Under the pieces are notes generated by a model that was not told the DNA's origin, made no database searches, and saw only the letters and a program-made list of their open reading frames with translations. 64,000 nucleotides of DNA from NCBI RefSeq assembly GCF_003945345.1, contig NZ_AP019308.1, positions 124,001 to 188,000 on the forward strand. Direction: 5' to 3'. Made by a program: the position numbers and the translations under genes. This document shows positions 46,565 through 55,878 of this stretch, in pieces. Within the stretch, counting starts at the first letter, position 1, and every line of letters starts with the position of its first letter. This stretch comes from Paenibacillus baekrokdamisoli. GTDB lineage: Bacteria > Bacillota > Bacilli > Paenibacillales > Paenibacillaceae.

Positions 46565-47488
46565 ATGCTCGACTTACGAAAAATTGGAGCTTATATTTCG
46601 AAGCTTCGCAAAGACCAAGATCTGACACAATTGGAACTTGCCGATCAACTGAATGTAAGCCATCAAGCGGTATCGAAATGGGAACGGGGCGACTCGCTGC
46701 CGGATATCGGAACGCTTCCGCAGTTTGCGAGGTTATTCGGCAAAACGGTAGACGACATTTTACATGCAGGAGATAACACAGAAAATCGGGAGCACCAGCA
46801 CCTAGGAACGATCGTTGAGGAGATCGCAGAGAACAAGCCGGAACAAGTTGCAGAGATGGTTAATACCGGAGAGGTAGAGGTGGAAGAGCTTGTAGAAGTA
46901 GCGCCGTTTGTAAAGGCAAGCGCTTTGCATAAGGTTACTGAACGATTAGACAGCAGCGTCCTTAAGTTAGACGTGATCATGAGGCTGGCGCCGTTCCTCA
47001 GAACAGATACATTGGATGATCTGGTTCGTCAGGGAGAAGGGAGCGAAATTGTGTGGAATGCTATTACCGGACTCGCTCCATTCGTTAGCAGTGACACACT
47101 AAGCCGACTGGTAGATAAATCGATTGACGGTTCCTTAGAAGTGCATAATCTTGTTGAAATTGCCCCGTTTCTTGGAAGAGGACATGTAGATCGGTTGGTA
47201 CAACAAGTCGAAGAGGGTGGCTTGAGCTGGCATTTCGTTCAAGAGCTGGCACCCTTTATTAGCAGAGAGACACTAAGTCGTTTGGTAGACCGGGTTGTAG
47301 ACGGCACCATCGATGCGAACCGGATCGTAAACCTCGCCCCTTTCCTGGACAGGGGAAATCTTGAGAAATTGATTGCTGGAGTCGAAGCTGAACATCTTAG
47401 CCCGGATCTGCTGGCAAGTCTTGCTCCTTTCATCGATCAAGGGACATTGAGCAGAATGGTGACAAACTTATTAAATAAAGTAAAGTAG
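46565..47488 (+). CDS. XRE regulator with seven 29-residue APF repeats
   Basis: About 307 residues. N-terminal XRE HTH (IGAYISKLRKDQDLTQLELA; VSHQAVSKWERGDSLPD, residues 6-65), then seven tandem 29-residue repeats, each carrying APF[VLI] followed by a short polar turn and a Leu-rich amphipathic helix (LAPFVSSDTLSRLVDKSIDG). The motif positions (46901, 46988, 47075, 47162, 47249, 47336, 47423) are exactly 87 bp apart. This resembles a helical solenoid that binds protein or peptide. ATG 46565 (MLDLRKIG) is preferred over the longer open frame from 46445, which adds a region without homology. It probably regulates the adjacent serine hydrolase. Confidence 0.85.
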   Translation: MLDLRKIGAYISKLRKDQDLTQLELADQLNVSHQAVSKWERGDSLPDIGTLPQFARLFGKTVDDILHAGDNTENREHQHLGTIVEEIAENKPEQVAEMVNTGEVEVEELVEVAPFVKASALHKVTERLDSSVLKLDVIMRLAPFLRTDTLDDLVRQGEGSEIVWNAITGLAPFVSSDTLSRLVDKSIDGSLEVHNLVEIAPFLGRGHVDRLVQQVEEGGLSWHFVQELAPFISRETLSRLVDRVVDGTIDANRIVNLAPFLDRGNLEKLIAGVEAEHLSPDLLASLAPFIDQGTLSRMVTNLLNKVK

Positions 47489-47536
47489 ACACCAAGGTTG
47501 AAATCATGTCTAATATAGCAAAGCGAGGGGAAATCG

Positions 47537-48931
47537 ATGTCCAAAGCGGTTGAGGAAAGAATTGAAGCCATTATTCATCGTTTACTACCGGAAACAAATT
47601 ATAAAAATAAATACGGCAAGGAAGCAAAGTTAGATGAACGAATGAAATATTATAACACGCCCGGGGTATCGATTGCGGTCATCAATAATTTCGAACTGGA
47701 ATGGGCTCGGGGATTCGGGCTCCGGGAGGCGGGAAAACCCGAACCGGTAACCGAAACGACACTCTTCCAAGCCGGGTCGATCAGTAAGCCGGTTTTTGCT
47801 TTAGCGGTCATGCGATTAGTTCAGGAAGGGAGATTGGAACTTGATCGGGACGTGAATGATTACCTAAAGTCCTGGAAAATACCGTCTGTTTCAGGCTGGC
47901 AGCCAAAAGTGACGATTCGGCAATTATTGAGTCACAGCGCCGGGCTTACTCTTCACGGATTTCCCGGCTACGAAACAACCGATGAAATTCCCAATGTTGT
48001 GCAAATTCTGAATGGACAACATCCGGCTAATACCTTGGCCGTGGAAGTCAATCTCATTCCAGGATTGCAATTCCGCTATTCCGGAGGGGGCACAACTGTC
48101 GCGCAACAGCTTGTTGTAGATTGGTTGGGTCAACCTTTTGCCGAAATCATGAGCGAGTTGCTATTCAAACCGTTAGGTCTTACGAACAGTACTTTCGAAC
48201 AGCCGCTGCCGCCCTACCGGCATGAGTTTGCCGCAACGGCACACCCTTGGAAAGGCAGGCCCCTCCAAGGCAAGTGGCATATCTATCCGGAAATGGCGGC
48301 CGCAGGCCTCTGGACGACGCCTTCGGATCTTGCCCGTTTAGGCGTCGAATTGCAATTAACATTGAAAAATAATTCGAATGTCATGCTTTCTGCGGACACG
48401 CTAAAACAAATGCTAACCTCCCAGGTCGAGGATCATATGGGCATCGGCTTTTTCCTTGAGGGTGAAGGGGAAAGCGGCCGTTTTGGCCATAGTGGGTGGG
48501 ATGAAGGTTTCGTAGCCCAGTTCGTTCTATCCAAACATCTCGGTTTTGGTGCCGTCATCATGATCAACTCGAACGAAGGCAATCCAATGATTAAGGAAAT
48601 CGAGCGAGCCATCGCGCGCGAATACGGATGGCCCGGATATTTTTCGGACAACATTAACGTTAATGTACCACCCAATATACTAAATGAATACGCAGGCGAT
48701 TATAAAGCAACATCCGGACTGCAAGCCTCAGTCATACAGGATGGTATTGACTTGAGTTTGCGAATTCAGGAACTGTCCCCAATCCGGCTGTCTCCCGAAT
48801 CGGAAACGAAATTTTCAACAGAGGGACTTAACGCAGTGGTCGACTTCGAAAGAAACGGTGATGGCCATGTGGTGGCATTGCATATTCATCAAGAGGGAAA
48901 ATCATTCCGGGCGGACAAGCAATTCGGCTAA
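47537..48931 (+). CDS. Serine hydrolase, class C beta-lactamase / PBP4*-like
   Basis: A 464-residue beta-lactamase-fold serine hydrolase with SxxK (GSISKPVFALAVMRL, Ser about 82), the YxN-type YSGGGTTV region and C-terminal HSGWDEGFVAQF matching the KTG-like HxG motif. There is no signal peptide and no membrane span, so it is cytoplasmic, unlike true resistance beta-lactamases. It is related to esterase/D-aminopeptidase-type enzymes. The start follows a GAGGGGA site. It lies 48 bp after the XRE-APF gene. Confidence 0.88.
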   Translation: MSKAVEERIEAIIHRLLPETNYKNKYGKEAKLDERMKYYNTPGVSIAVINNFELEWARGFGLREAGKPEPVTETTLFQAGSISKPVFALAVMRLVQEGRLELDRDVNDYLKSWKIPSVSGWQPKVTIRQLLSHSAGLTLHGFPGYETTDEIPNVVQILNGQHPANTLAVEVNLIPGLQFRYSGGGTTVAQQLVVDWLGQPFAEIMSELLFKPLGLTNSTFEQPLPPYRHEFAATAHPWKGRPLQGKWHIYPEMAAAGLWTTPSDLARLGVELQLTLKNNSNVMLSADTLKQMLTSQVEDHMGIGFFLEGEGESGRFGHSGWDEGFVAQFVLSKHLGFGAVIMINSNEGNPMIKEIERAIAREYGWPGYFSDNINVNVPPNILNEYAGDYKATSGLQASVIQDGIDLSLRIQELSPIRLSPESETKFSTEGLNAVVDFERNGDGHVVALHIHQEGKSFRADKQFG

Positions 48932-49016
48932 GTTGCGGAACTGTTCCATTAGCAAATGAATTAAACAGCTTTGTTATGGAGAATGATAATTCAGCGTATT
49001 TACATTTTGTTCAAAG

Positions 49017-49110
49017 AAAAGGTCATCCTTTGTGGGATGGCCTTTTGGACAAAACTTGCCGTTTCAGATAGCGCGGGGAACCGTTTCACAAGTAACGGCA
49101 AGTTTTTATT
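49017..49110 (+). terminator. Tandem hairpins: terminator and possible attenuator before ABC-F
   Basis: AAAAGGTCATCC / GGATGGCCTTTT (49017-49046) ends upstream transcription. A second hairpin, AACTTGCCGTT / AACGGCAAGTT (49053-49104) followed by TTTATTG, has a 30-nt loop. ABC-F antibiotic-resistance genes are often controlled by such attenuators, but no leader peptide is certain; a 25-codon frame (MNKVHLQPAEIKVEFIPALL, from 49139) lies between it and the ABC-F gene. Confidence 0.6.
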
Positions 49111-49362
49111 GTACAACTCGAATCGGAGCGAGATAAGATGAATAAGGTACATTTACAACCGGCAGAGATCAAAGTCGAGTTCATTCCGGCGCTTTTAAGA
49201 CAGTTAAGGAGATAGCAAGGAACTTTGACCCCCAAGGGATGGGATACAAATGGATTGAGATTGGTTGTAAACAGTGTTACTCTAACAACGGTAAACTTAT
49301 AATCTATGCTCTTCAATACATCCAATAATAGTCACCATTTTAGTTATAAGAAAGGTAATACT

Positions 49363-51102
49363 ATGATAAAAGTTGAAAACTTATCCTTCTCATTTCCACA
49401 AAAAGAACTATATAAAAACATTTCATTTACGTTAGAAGAGGCACAGCATTGCGCTTTTATAGGAACAAGTGGCAGTGGGAAAAGTACACTGATAGATATA
49501 CTGATGGATCCAGAAAGATATTTGTTCGAAGGCATGTTAGAGATGGAACCATCTTGTACACTCGGGTATGTAAGTCAATTCTCACATCTAGACCAAACTA
49601 AAGAAACAACCGTTTTTGAATATATCGGAGAAGAATTTATTAAGATACAAAATGAAATACAATCTATTTGTACCGAAATGGAAACATCATCGGATATTGA
49701 GCCGTTACTCGAAAAGTATCAATTAGCTTTAGACGCATTTGATTCAATCGGCGGCGATAATTTTGAAAGCAACATTAATAAGAAACTAAATCTAGCAAAC
49801 CTCATGAAGCTAAAAGATCTTAGAGTATCCGACCTGAGTGGTGGAGAATTCAAACTTATTCAAGTGATGAAGGAAATGATTAATAGTCCCGACTTAATGA
49901 TTATGGATGAACCCGATGTATTTTTAGATTTTGAAAACCTAAATGCGCTTAAAAATCTTATTAATGCTCACAAAGGAATACTGCTAGTTGTTACCCACAA
50001 CCGATATCTATTGAATCATTGTTTCAACAAAATAATACACCTTGAAAACATGGAGATCCAAGAGTTTGATGGGCGATATATTGAGTATAACTTCTCATTA
50101 CTTCAGACTAAAATTGAGTTACAGGAACTCACAGTCGCTGAGGAAGAAGAAATTGAAAGAAACGAGAACATTATCGATAATCTTAGAGCGACCGCAACCT
50201 ATAATTCTGAAGCATCTAGAGGAAGAGCGTTAAAAGCTAGAGTTAGGTTTCAAGAGAGATTGGAAGCGAGTAGACTTAAAGCCCCATTTGTTGATATTAA
50301 GCAACCGATAATCAGTTTCGGTATTGATCATGAGATTGAAGACAGCATTGTTGTAAATGTCAATAATTATAGTGTAGCCTTTGATGAGTTGCTGTTAGAG
50401 AATGTTAAATTTGAGATAAAATCTACTGATAAAGTAGCTCTTATCGGTGCGAATGGTACCGGAAAAACGACGTTACTCCGAGAAATATTTAACAATAATC
50501 ATGATTCCATTGAAATAAATGCGGATGCTAAAGTGGCTTATTTATCTCAACTTCAAGGTGAAATGCTAAAGGATTCTAATACAATTCTTGAAGAATTCAT
50601 TGATGCTGGGTTTAACACTTATGATGAGATCAGATCGTATATTGCAAACTATGGCTTTGAAGGAGAAATCCTTAATCAAAAGATAGCATCTCTATCTGGT
50701 GGAGAAAGAAATATTCTTCAGTTGGCTAAAGTTTCTGGCAGTAAAGCAAACGTATTGCTTCTTGATGAACCGACAAGCCATTTAGACACCTATACACAAA
50801 TCGCGCTGGAAAAAGCCATTGCAGACTATAAAGGTGCGATTCTCATGATATCTCATGATTTCTATTCTGTTGTAAATGGTATGGATTATGTATTAATCAT
50901 TGACGATAAGACGATTAGAAAAATGAGTATACGAAAATTTAGACAGATGATTTATGCTAGTCATTTTGATAGAGACTATTTAGAAACTGAACAAAATAAA
51001 AAATCAGTTGAAATGAAAATAGAATTGGCTTTAAAAGATACTGATTTTGAACTTGCAAAAGTATTTGTTGATGAGCTAGAAGAGCTGATTAAGTTGCTAT
51101 AA
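49363..51102 (+). CDS. ABC-F family ATPase (ribosome-associated)
   Basis: About 579 residues with two ABC domains and no membrane spans. First domain: Walker A GTSGSGKST (about 34), signature LSGGEFKLIQVM, Walker B LMIMDEPDVFLD. Second: Walker A GANGTGKTT, signature LSGGERNILQLAKVSG, Walker B VLLLDEPTSHLDT. The linker between domains is the inter-domain arm of ABC-F proteins (AEEEEIERNENIIDNLRATA). Such proteins bind the ribosomal E site and either relieve stalling or protect from antibiotics. AAAGGT precedes ATG 49363; the longer frame from 49306 adds an unlikely tail. It is much richer in A and T than its neighbours, suggesting transfer. It is not close enough to a named resistance gene to assign one. 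Confidence 0.88.
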   Translation: MIKVENLSFSFPQKELYKNISFTLEEAQHCAFIGTSGSGKSTLIDILMDPERYLFEGMLEMEPSCTLGYVSQFSHLDQTKETTVFEYIGEEFIKIQNEIQSICTEMETSSDIEPLLEKYQLALDAFDSIGGDNFESNINKKLNLANLMKLKDLRVSDLSGGEFKLIQVMKEMINSPDLMIMDEPDVFLDFENLNALKNLINAHKGILLVVTHNRYLLNHCFNKIIHLENMEIQEFDGRYIEYNFSLLQTKIELQELTVAEEEEIERNENIIDNLRATATYNSEASRGRALKARVRFQERLEASRLKAPFVDIKQPIISFGIDHEIEDSIVVNVNNYSVAFDELLLENVKFEIKSTDKVALIGANGTGKTTLLREIFNNNHDSIEINADAKVAYLSQLQGEMLKDSNTILEEFIDAGFNTYDEIRSYIANYGFEGEILNQKIASLSGGERNILQLAKVSGSKANVLLLDEPTSHLDTYTQIALEKAIADYKGAILMISHDFYSVVNGMDYVLIIDDKTIRKMSIRKFRQMIYASHFDRDYLETEQNKKSVEMKIELALKDTDFELAKVFVDELEELIKLL

Positions 51103-51144
51103 ATTAGAACCCTCTCATGATGATGGTCGAAAAGTATCCATACA

Positions 51145-51181
51145 AAAGACACTGATGAATAGAAATCTCAGTGTCTTTTTG
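51145..51181 (+). terminator. Terminator of ABC-F gene
   Basis: AAAGACACTGA / TCAGTGTCTTT 11-bp stem with a 12-nt loop, then TTTGC. Confidence 0.8.
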
Positions 51182-51795
51182 CTACATTAATTTTTAATAG
51201 CTCAGCATTTTATTTACAGGTATCTCCAGTATGAATAATCGAAGTTATACGACATAGCCTTTGCTACTTAAGTAATAGTAAAGATGTATGGCCTCTGAGA
51301 CTTTACGTTTCAGGGGCTTTTTGATTAGAGACACGGCGCCCTACCGGGATAGCAATTTTAGTTGTAGAAAAATTAGAAGGGGTGGTACCCCTCGACTTCG
51401 CCATATAGATGTTACGGTTAACCGTATCACAAGTAGGGCGAAATTCTTCGCTAACAACGAAGCTACATTTCTACTCAAGTTGGCAACTGCAATCGAGAGG
51501 CAATGAATGAATTGTTTAAGATGTTTGCTATCGTTCGAACGGATTCGATCATCAACACGTTTACGAGCTAGGCTCGTCTGTAGCGAACCCCAATAAAGGC
51601 TGTAAAATGATGCCGGCACTCAGATTGAACTTGTGATACATCCCATTCTCATCCTTCCTCAGTTTTCAACGCCATAGGTATATTGTCACGTTTCACAATC
51701 GCAAACAAATGCTGTAGAAACGCACCATATTTCTATAAGAATTTATATAAATATAAGGATAAGTAGTTGATTTTTTTATGATTTTTTTGTAATCA
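51182..51795. other. Non-coding or decayed region
   Basis: A hairpin GCCTCTGA / TCAGGGGC followed by TTTTT lies at 51292-51322. A 72-codon plus-strand frame (51288-51506, ending LLKLATAIERQ) looks like the tail of a protein of unknown family, with another minus frame over it. No gene can be supported. Confidence 0.4.
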
Positions 51796-51891
51796 CTAGA
51801 GCCTGAATCGACGACTTGACAAAGGTTCCTTCTGCCAGAGAAGCTTCATGACTTCGCTTTCGGCTTCTGTAATGTGGGGAGGATTATTCAT
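51796..51891 (-). pseudogene. BlaI/MecI family repressor, 5' fragment
   Basis: An ATG with AAAGGTGAC upstream opens MNNPPHITEAESEVMKLLWQ, the winged-helix start of BlaI/MecI/CopY regulators, but the frame stops after 31 residues (TAG at 51796) with a shift to unrelated sequence. The rest of the DNA-binding domain is missing. No BlaR-type sensor remains. Confidence 0.65.
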
Positions 51892-52050
51892 CGTTGTCAC
51901 CTTTCTCAAAATGCTTTCGTTTATGGGTGAAAACAAACGATGTCAAGTAGGGAGTAGAACCTATCTCGTATCGCTCCCACTCATTATTACTGTATTACTG
52001 AAAGTATTGGCGCAACAGTATAGTTAGTTCATTACGCAGTCATTTACTCT

Positions 52051-52080
52051 AATTATCCCCCATTTTGGGGATAGTAATTA
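52051..52080. repeat. Hairpin before the second SLH gene
   Basis: TATCCCC / GGGGATA stem with a 6-nt loop, extended by TAATTA arms across a 3-nt bulge. It matches the centre of the 41610-41655 hairpin before the other SLH gene (shared ATCCCCCATT). Confidence 0.55.
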
Positions 52081-52153
52081 TGTTGGAAATACTATACAGT
52101 TAAAGTGATGCGTCTAAAAGAGGTAAATAATGGGATTAAGGGGAGAAATAAAA

Positions 52154-55100
52154 ATGCGGAAATTAGGAAGAAAAGTGACGATTGTACTGTTGGCGTTAAT
52201 GATGTTAGTTAGTACTACGCAGCAATTTAGTATATTGGGAGAGAATAAAGCATCGGCTGCCGGGTTGCCAGACTTTGCTGGTGGGTCGGGAAGTTCATCT
52301 GACCCTTATCAAATTGAAACTGCCTATCAATTGAACGCTGTTCGTAATTATCCAAATTCTAGTGATCATTTCAAATTGACTAAAGATATTGACTTAATTA
52401 GCTATGGAAGTGGGGAAGGTTGGACTCCGATCGGAAGCTGGGATGTTAACGGCTTTAGGGGAACCTTTAATGGGAATGGAAAGACAATTAGAAACTTGAA
52501 TATTAATAGACCTACTGTAGATTTTCAGGCATTGTTTGGACTTACAGAGAGAACAGCAACGATAAGTGACGTAAATCTTATTGATGTAAAGGTTATAGGG
52601 AAGAATAATTCAGCTAGTCTAGTCGCTCAGAATCAAGGTACTGTGGACAAAGTTTCCGTTTCTGGTGAAGTTACTGGTTTTAATAGCATCGGAGGATTGG
52701 TTGGTGTGAGCTCCTCTGGTAAGATAATAAATAGTAGCGCTAATGTCAAAGTTGAAGGCACTGATAATATAGGCGGTTTGATTGGGGATGCTAATAATCA
52801 AGAGAAAGTTGATAATAACTACGCTGTCGGTAATGTAACTGGGAAATTGAGTGTAGGTGGTCTGATTGGAGTAGGTATTGTTAATACTTCAATAAATAAT
52901 AACTACGCTGTCGGCAATGTGTCCGGGGAAATGTATATAGGCGGTCTGATCGGTTACTCTGGGAATAATACTTCATTAGATAAAAACTATGCTACAGGCA
53001 ACGTGAAAGGGAGTGCAGTTCAGGTAGGAGGATTAATTGGATATAGTAGTGATGAAGTTGTTTCAAACAGTTTCGCACTAGGAAATGTTACTGGTGTCAA
53101 CTTAGTAGGTGGTTTGATCGGATTCAATTCAAACACAACGTTTAGTAATAATTATGCAACAGGCAAAGTAACTGGCAACCCTCATACAGGTGGATTGATT
53201 GGTTATGGTTCTAATGTAAGCAATGGTTTCTACAATAAAGAGACAACAGGTCAATCTGATACTGGTAAAGGCAATCCAGTATCGACAGCAGAAATGCGAC
53301 TACAAGCAACCTACACAAACTGGACCTTTGATACTAGTACTTGGACGATAGACCCAGCGCATAATAATGGCTTTCCTTACTTGAGCAAATTGCCTAGTCC
53401 TGAGTATGTCGTCTATTCAGCAAATGGAGATACGGGCGGTGCAGTTCCAATATCTAAACTTCTTAGACAAGGTCAAAAAGTAATTGTAGACGATAATAGT
53501 GGAAACTTAACAAAATCAGGCTACACTTTCGTTGGTTGGAATACAAAAGCAGACGGTAGTGGAGATGCTTATGAACCAGGAGACTTGTATAATATCAGTA
53601 TTGGAGCTGACATAACCCTCTATGCAGAGTGGTTACCGAATCCTCCAGTCCTAACAGCAGATACGACTGATAACGATATTATAAGTGATATAGAAATTAC
53701 ATTTGCTGATGATTCAACATGGAGAGATGAGATTACAGCAATATTTGCTAATGGGGTCACATTGAGAGAAGAGAATTACTCGAAAAAAGCAGGTAAGATT
53801 ACACTATTTGCGAACGTTTTAGCTGCTAATACCTATACGATCATAGTAGTTGCGGACGGATATGTAGACGCAACAGTGCAACAGATCATTCATCCAAATC
53901 GTAATCTAAGTAGCTTAGTACTAAGTAGCGGTGTAATGAATGAGACATTTACTAGTGACAAGACGAGCTATACACAATCTGTGCAGTATGGAGTAACTAG
54001 CCTAAAGGTGACTCCTACAGTAGTAGAACCAACAGCAATCGTGAAAGTAGCTGTGAATGGTGAAGCTAGTGAGATTGTTACGAGTGGTGATGCAAGTGCT
54101 GCTCTTCCACTTAAAGTGGGAGCAAATACGATTACAGTAGCCGTAACGGTTGGGAATGGGCCATCTAAGGTTTATACGGTTGTCGTGACGCGTAATGCAG
54201 CGTCTACGAACAGTGGTGGTTCAATACCGATCATTGATACGAATGTAACATCATCCAATGGTACGATAACGATTCCAACAGGTAGTACAGGAAAGGTTAC
54301 GCTAGACAATGAAGTAACGGTTGACATTCCTGTGAATGCTACGAATAAAGATGTAACAATTACGATAGAAAAATTGCTTGAATTGAACAACCTTCTAGCT
54401 AATGGTGAAATACTAGCTAGTCATGTATTCGAGATACTGAAAAACTTCCCGGGTAATTTCAGTAAACCAGTCACACTGACATTCGTGTTTGATCCTACTA
54501 AAGTGGGTAGTGACCAAAGACCAGCCGTATTCTATTATGATGAAGTGAAGAAGGTATGGGTGGAAGTCACGGGTGGTAAGATCAACGGAAATCGGATTAG
54601 CGTAGAGGTCGATCACTTCACGAAGTATGCGGTATTCGTAGTAGATTCAGCCACGAGCAAACCCGAAACCGACACAGAAGTTAAATTTAGCGATATCGCG
54701 GGACATTGGGCGCAGGCAAGTATTAAGCAAGCCGTATCCGGCGGCATCGTTAAAGGTTATACGGACGGAACATTTAAGCCGAATGCAACGGTTACCCGTG
54801 CAGAGTTCGCAGTTATGCTGATAAATGCGTTAAAGCCGCAAGGTAATGGAGCGGATCTGACTTTCACAGATAATGCGAAAATTGGGACATGGGCGCAGAA
54901 AGCTGTTGCTCAAGCGGTACAAGCAAATATTATTAAAGGCAATCAAGACGGCAGCTTCCGTCCGAATGCAGAAGTGACACGTGCCGAGATGGCAGTGATG
55001 ATTGCCAACGCATTAGGTCAATCCGTCGAAGCGAATGCCACAACTAGCTTCGCAGATGATAAGGATATTCCAGCTTGGGCGAAGGGCAGTGTTGCTTACG

Positions 55101-55219
55101 TGAAGCAAGCCGGCATTGTACAAGGGAAAAGCGGCAACCTATTCGCCCCTCAAGACCATGCAACAAGAGCAGAGGCGGTAACGGTTCTGCTGAAAATGTT
55201 GGCACAGAAAAACAAGTAA
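52154..55219 (+). CDS. SLH-domain surface protein with GLUG repeats
   Basis: About 1021 residues. ATG 52154 (GGGGAG 9 nt before) gives a signal peptide (RKVTIVLLALMMLVSTTQQF). Regions in order: six to seven GLUG repeats (NIGGLIGDANNQEKVDNNYA; GGLIGYSGNNTSLDKNYATG), an InlB B-repeat-like module (YVVYSANGDTGGAVP; YTFVGWNTKADGSGDAYEPG), a hemoblobin-interacting/DUF1533-like module (TFADDSTWRDEITAIFANGV), a cadherin-like beta-sandwich (LSSLVLSSGVMNETFTSDKT), a ZU5-like region and three C-terminal SLH domains (IAGHWAQASIKQAVSGGIVK). The SLH domains anchor it to the wall. A role in adhesion or polysaccharide binding is likely but unproven. Confidence 0.88.
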   Translation: MRKLGRKVTIVLLALMMLVSTTQQFSILGENKASAAGLPDFAGGSGSSSDPYQIETAYQLNAVRNYPNSSDHFKLTKDIDLISYGSGEGWTPIGSWDVNGFRGTFNGNGKTIRNLNINRPTVDFQALFGLTERTATISDVNLIDVKVIGKNNSASLVAQNQGTVDKVSVSGEVTGFNSIGGLVGVSSSGKIINSSANVKVEGTDNIGGLIGDANNQEKVDNNYAVGNVTGKLSVGGLIGVGIVNTSINNNYAVGNVSGEMYIGGLIGYSGNNTSLDKNYATGNVKGSAVQVGGLIGYSSDEVVSNSFALGNVTGVNLVGGLIGFNSNTTFSNNYATGKVTGNPHTGGLIGYGSNVSNGFYNKETTGQSDTGKGNPVSTAEMRLQATYTNWTFDTSTWTIDPAHNNGFPYLSKLPSPEYVVYSANGDTGGAVPISKLLRQGQKVIVDDNSGNLTKSGYTFVGWNTKADGSGDAYEPGDLYNISIGADITLYAEWLPNPPVLTADTTDNDIISDIEITFADDSTWRDEITAIFANGVTLREENYSKKAGKITLFANVLAANTYTIIVVADGYVDATVQQIIHPNRNLSSLVLSSGVMNETFTSDKTSYTQSVQYGVTSLKVTPTVVEPTAIVKVAVNGEASEIVTSGDASAALPLKVGANTITVAVTVGNGPSKVYTVVVTRNAASTNSGGSIPIIDTNVTSSNGTITIPTGSTGKVTLDNEVTVDIPVNATNKDVTITIEKLLELNNLLANGEILASHVFEILKNFPGNFSKPVTLTFVFDPTKVGSDQRPAVFYYDEVKKVWVEVTGGKINGNRISVEVDHFTKYAVFVVDSATSKPETDTEVKFSDIAGHWAQASIKQAVSGGIVKGYTDGTFKPNATVTRAEFAVMLINALKPQGNGADLTFTDNAKIGTWAQKAVAQAVQANIIKGNQDGSFRPNAEVTRAEMAVMIANALGQSVEANATTSFADDKDIPAWAKGSVAYVKQAGIVQGKSGNLFAPQDHATRAEAVTVLLKMLAQKNK

Positions 55220-55245
55220 AAGGATGCGTTAAAGGATTACAGAAT

Positions 55246-55273
55246 GAGCCCCATTGATTGGGGCTCTTTTGTT
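55246..55273 (+). terminator. Terminator of second SLH gene
   Basis: GAGCCCCA / TGGGGCTC stem with a 5-nt loop, followed by TTTTGTTG. Confidence 0.8.
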
Positions 55274-55322
55274 GTGCGTTCTAGCAAATGTAGGCTTCCT
55301 TAAGTTTTTCGTGAGAATTTAA

Positions 55323-55388
55323 TCGACCGAAGCGAACGCTGCATCAGGCTTCGCAGATGACGAGGGTATTACCTCGTGGCCAGCTTAA
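55323..55388 (+). pseudogene. SLH-domain fragment
   Basis: STEANAASGFADDEGITSWP is clearly related to SVEANATTSFADDKDIPAWA in the third SLH domain of the 52154 protein. It is a 22-codon leftover of a duplicated or replaced copy of that 3' end. Confidence 0.6.
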
Positions 55389-55497
55389 GTTAAATGGGAT
55401 TTGGTGGACATATCAAAATCAACATCTTCAATAAATTCGATAATTTCTCCATTGGGACTGTGAATGACAGCGTTCTAAACGATCCCGGCACCAAACC
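55385..55497 (-). pseudogene. VOC (glyoxalase-like) protein, C-terminal fragment
   Basis: Minus-strand frame reads FGAGIV, a TAG, then NAVIHSPNGEIIEFIEDVDF and ends STKSHLT. The HSPNGEIIEFIE strand is the typical last strand of vicinal oxygen chelate proteins. The rest is replaced by the group II intron end at 55498. Confidence 0.5.
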
Positions 55498-55566
55498 ATC
55501 GAGTAGGAGGGGGCGGCAAGCTCCTGACCTCTCAACACCGTATGTACCGTTCGGTATTGCCCCATT
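55498..55566 (-). mobile_element. Group IIC intron 3' end
   Basis: On the minus strand ATACCGAACGGTACATACGG (domain V-like loop and strand) is followed by GAGAGG and ends CCTCCTACTCGAT, the canonical 3' boundary of class C introns, at 55498. Only domains V-VI remain, and the outer 5' strand of domain V has diverged. It joins the VOC remnant at its 3' exon side. Confidence 0.65.
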
Positions 55567-55567
55567 C

Positions 55568-55610
55568 AAAGGCTTTATCCTTGGAAACCCCCATGAGATA
55601 AAGCCTTTTT
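55568..55610 (+). terminator. Hairpin terminator
   Basis: AAAGGCTTTATC / GATAAAGCCTTTTT with a 17-nt loop, adjoining the intron fragment. Confidence 0.55.
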
Positions 55611-55841
55611 ACCCGCATGACAGCCATACGTTTTTTCTTATCCAGAAATTCGCCGTTAGAGTGTTACGGTGATGCGTATCGCACATACTGGTACAGCGGA
55701 AAGTTGAGTTGAAAGTAGAAGCCACAATGTTAAAGTTACAGATGGGTGTTTAAGTTTTGGAAGTCGGCACTTGTGGAGTGCTGTGTGTCGCTAGTGAGGA
55801 AGTAGTTTGAAGTCACATTTACCTGAAAATCATAACGTTTA

Positions 55842-55878
55842 GAAAAAGCTCAAAGTGATAATTCTGAGCTTTTTCTTT
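55842..55878 (+). terminator. Hairpin terminator without a gene
   Basis: GAAAAAGCTCA / TGAGCTTTTTC 11-bp stem. No intact gene precedes it; it is probably left from a lost gene. Confidence 0.55.
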
